From VXYL01 sp964348085 (lineage in GTDB: Bacteria > Pseudomonadota > Gammaproteobacteria > Pseudomonadales > Azotimanducaceae), in assembly GCA_964348085.1 (NCBI GenBank), contig CAYGBI010000063.1, forward strand, positions 1-22,117: a stretch of DNA of 22,117 nt, read 5' to 3'. The notes beneath the pieces were generated by a model. The model saw nothing but the letters and a program-made list of their open reading frames with translations, was not told the DNA's origin and made no database searches. How positions within the stretch are numbered: position 1 is the stretch's first letter; every line of letters starts with the position of its first letter. Position numbers and translations under genes: made by a program. Below are positions 21,853-22,117 of the stretch, in pieces.

Positions 21853-22117
21853 TGTGGGCGAATGGCAGCTAATAGGGCGTCTGGCGAGACTCTTGCCCCG
21901 CATCCGCCACCTTCTGCGACGGCCCGTCGATGCCGACGTGCCTCTCCACCGCGCTCAGCCGGGTGTCCACGACGGCGAGCTGGATCTCGATCGCCCGCAG
22001 CCGAGCTTCGACGTCGGCCCGGAACCGGCTCAGTTCGCCGCGCAGATCCGAGATCTGGCGGTTCATGTCTCCCCGTAGCTCGAAGATCTGCTGGTTCATG
22101 TCCCCGCGTAGCTGGTT
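21840..22117. repeat. Right arm of the inverted duplication flanking the window
   Basis: The reverse complement matches 1-213: coiled-coil gene tail, TAG stop, a linker of nearly the same sequence (AGCTGCCATTCGCCCACAC against AGCTGCCTTCGCCCACAC) and the first bases of the REP-like repeat. The match runs to the window edge. Confidence 0.8.
21869..22117 (-). CDS. C-terminal end of a coiled-coil protein (partial, paralogue of left-edge gene)
   Basis: Eighty-two codons plus a TAG stop (21869-21871) are visible; the 5' end lies beyond the right edge. The peptide has an N-terminal short repeat LRGDMNQQIFELRGDMNRQISDLRGELS (an 11-residue period of LRGDMNxQIxx), then RFRADVEARLRAIEIQLAVVDTRLSAVERHVGIDGPSQ and the RQTPY end. 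It is strongly amphipathic and charged, a coiled coil with hendecad repeats. Methionines inside the repeat offer possible starts, but the pattern continues to the edge, so the gene is treated as incomplete. It is a paralogue of the left-edge gene, in opposite orientation. I assign no function. Confidence 0.65.
   Translation of the reverse strand, partial: NQLRGDMNQQIFELRGDMNRQISDLRGELSRFRADVEARLRAIEIQLAVVDTRLSAVERHVGIDGPSQKVADAGQESRQTPY

Overview
The window is visibly GC-rich and dense with coding sequence. It has TonB-dependent transport, several lipoproteins with clear lipoboxes, and an ExbB/MotA-type proton channel, so the host is a Gram-negative bacterium. The style of the TonB receptor and the transporter suggests a gammaproteobacterium, perhaps marine or host-associated, but that is inference. 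I saw no rRNA, tRNA or CRISPR array.

Layout. The two ends (about 1-213 and 21840-22117) carry inverted copies of the same segment: the 3' end of a coiled-coil gene followed by a REP-like repeat. From 499 to 14070 there is one run of twelve minus-strand genes, most overlapping by 4 bases or separated by a few bases. In transcription order they are: a secreted TPR protein with a TonB C-terminal domain; a Pro/Ser-rich lipoprotein; a second lipoprotein; a membrane-anchored TPR protein; a membrane-anchored PEGA-repeat protein with a formylglycine-enzyme-like (SUMF1) domain; a small acidic exported protein; a MotA/TolQ/ExbB channel protein; an actin-like (Hsp70-fold) protein with an FHA-like tail; two membrane-anchored von Willebrand factor A (vWA) proteins with the same N-terminal anchor; and two more lipoproteins. 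This block is the best candidate for an undescribed system. It reads as a proton-motive-force-driven cell-envelope machine in which vWA proteins take the place of ExbD/MotB/TolR. Its function is unknown.

Two junctions in the run are wide (169 and 119 bases). Both hold related repeat sequence. The one at 8538-8702 looks like a small non-autonomous insertion (46-bp imperfect terminal inverted repeats, CTAG at both ends) sitting on a stop codon. A different REP-like family (hairpins plus a spacer of about 55 bases) sits at 200-492, 19062-19171 and 21691-21852, at the ends of transcription units.

Downstream (14341-16122) are two minus-strand genes I cannot assign. One encodes a 242-residue protein. 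The other encodes an exported 243-residue protein with an internal duplication. Each is preceded by a copy of the same 85-bp sequence. The right third holds a GPH-family sugar:cation symporter and a glutathione S-transferase on the plus strand, and a convergent TonB-dependent receptor. Together these look like ordinary nutrient-uptake and accessory metabolism; nothing links them directly to the twelve-gene run.
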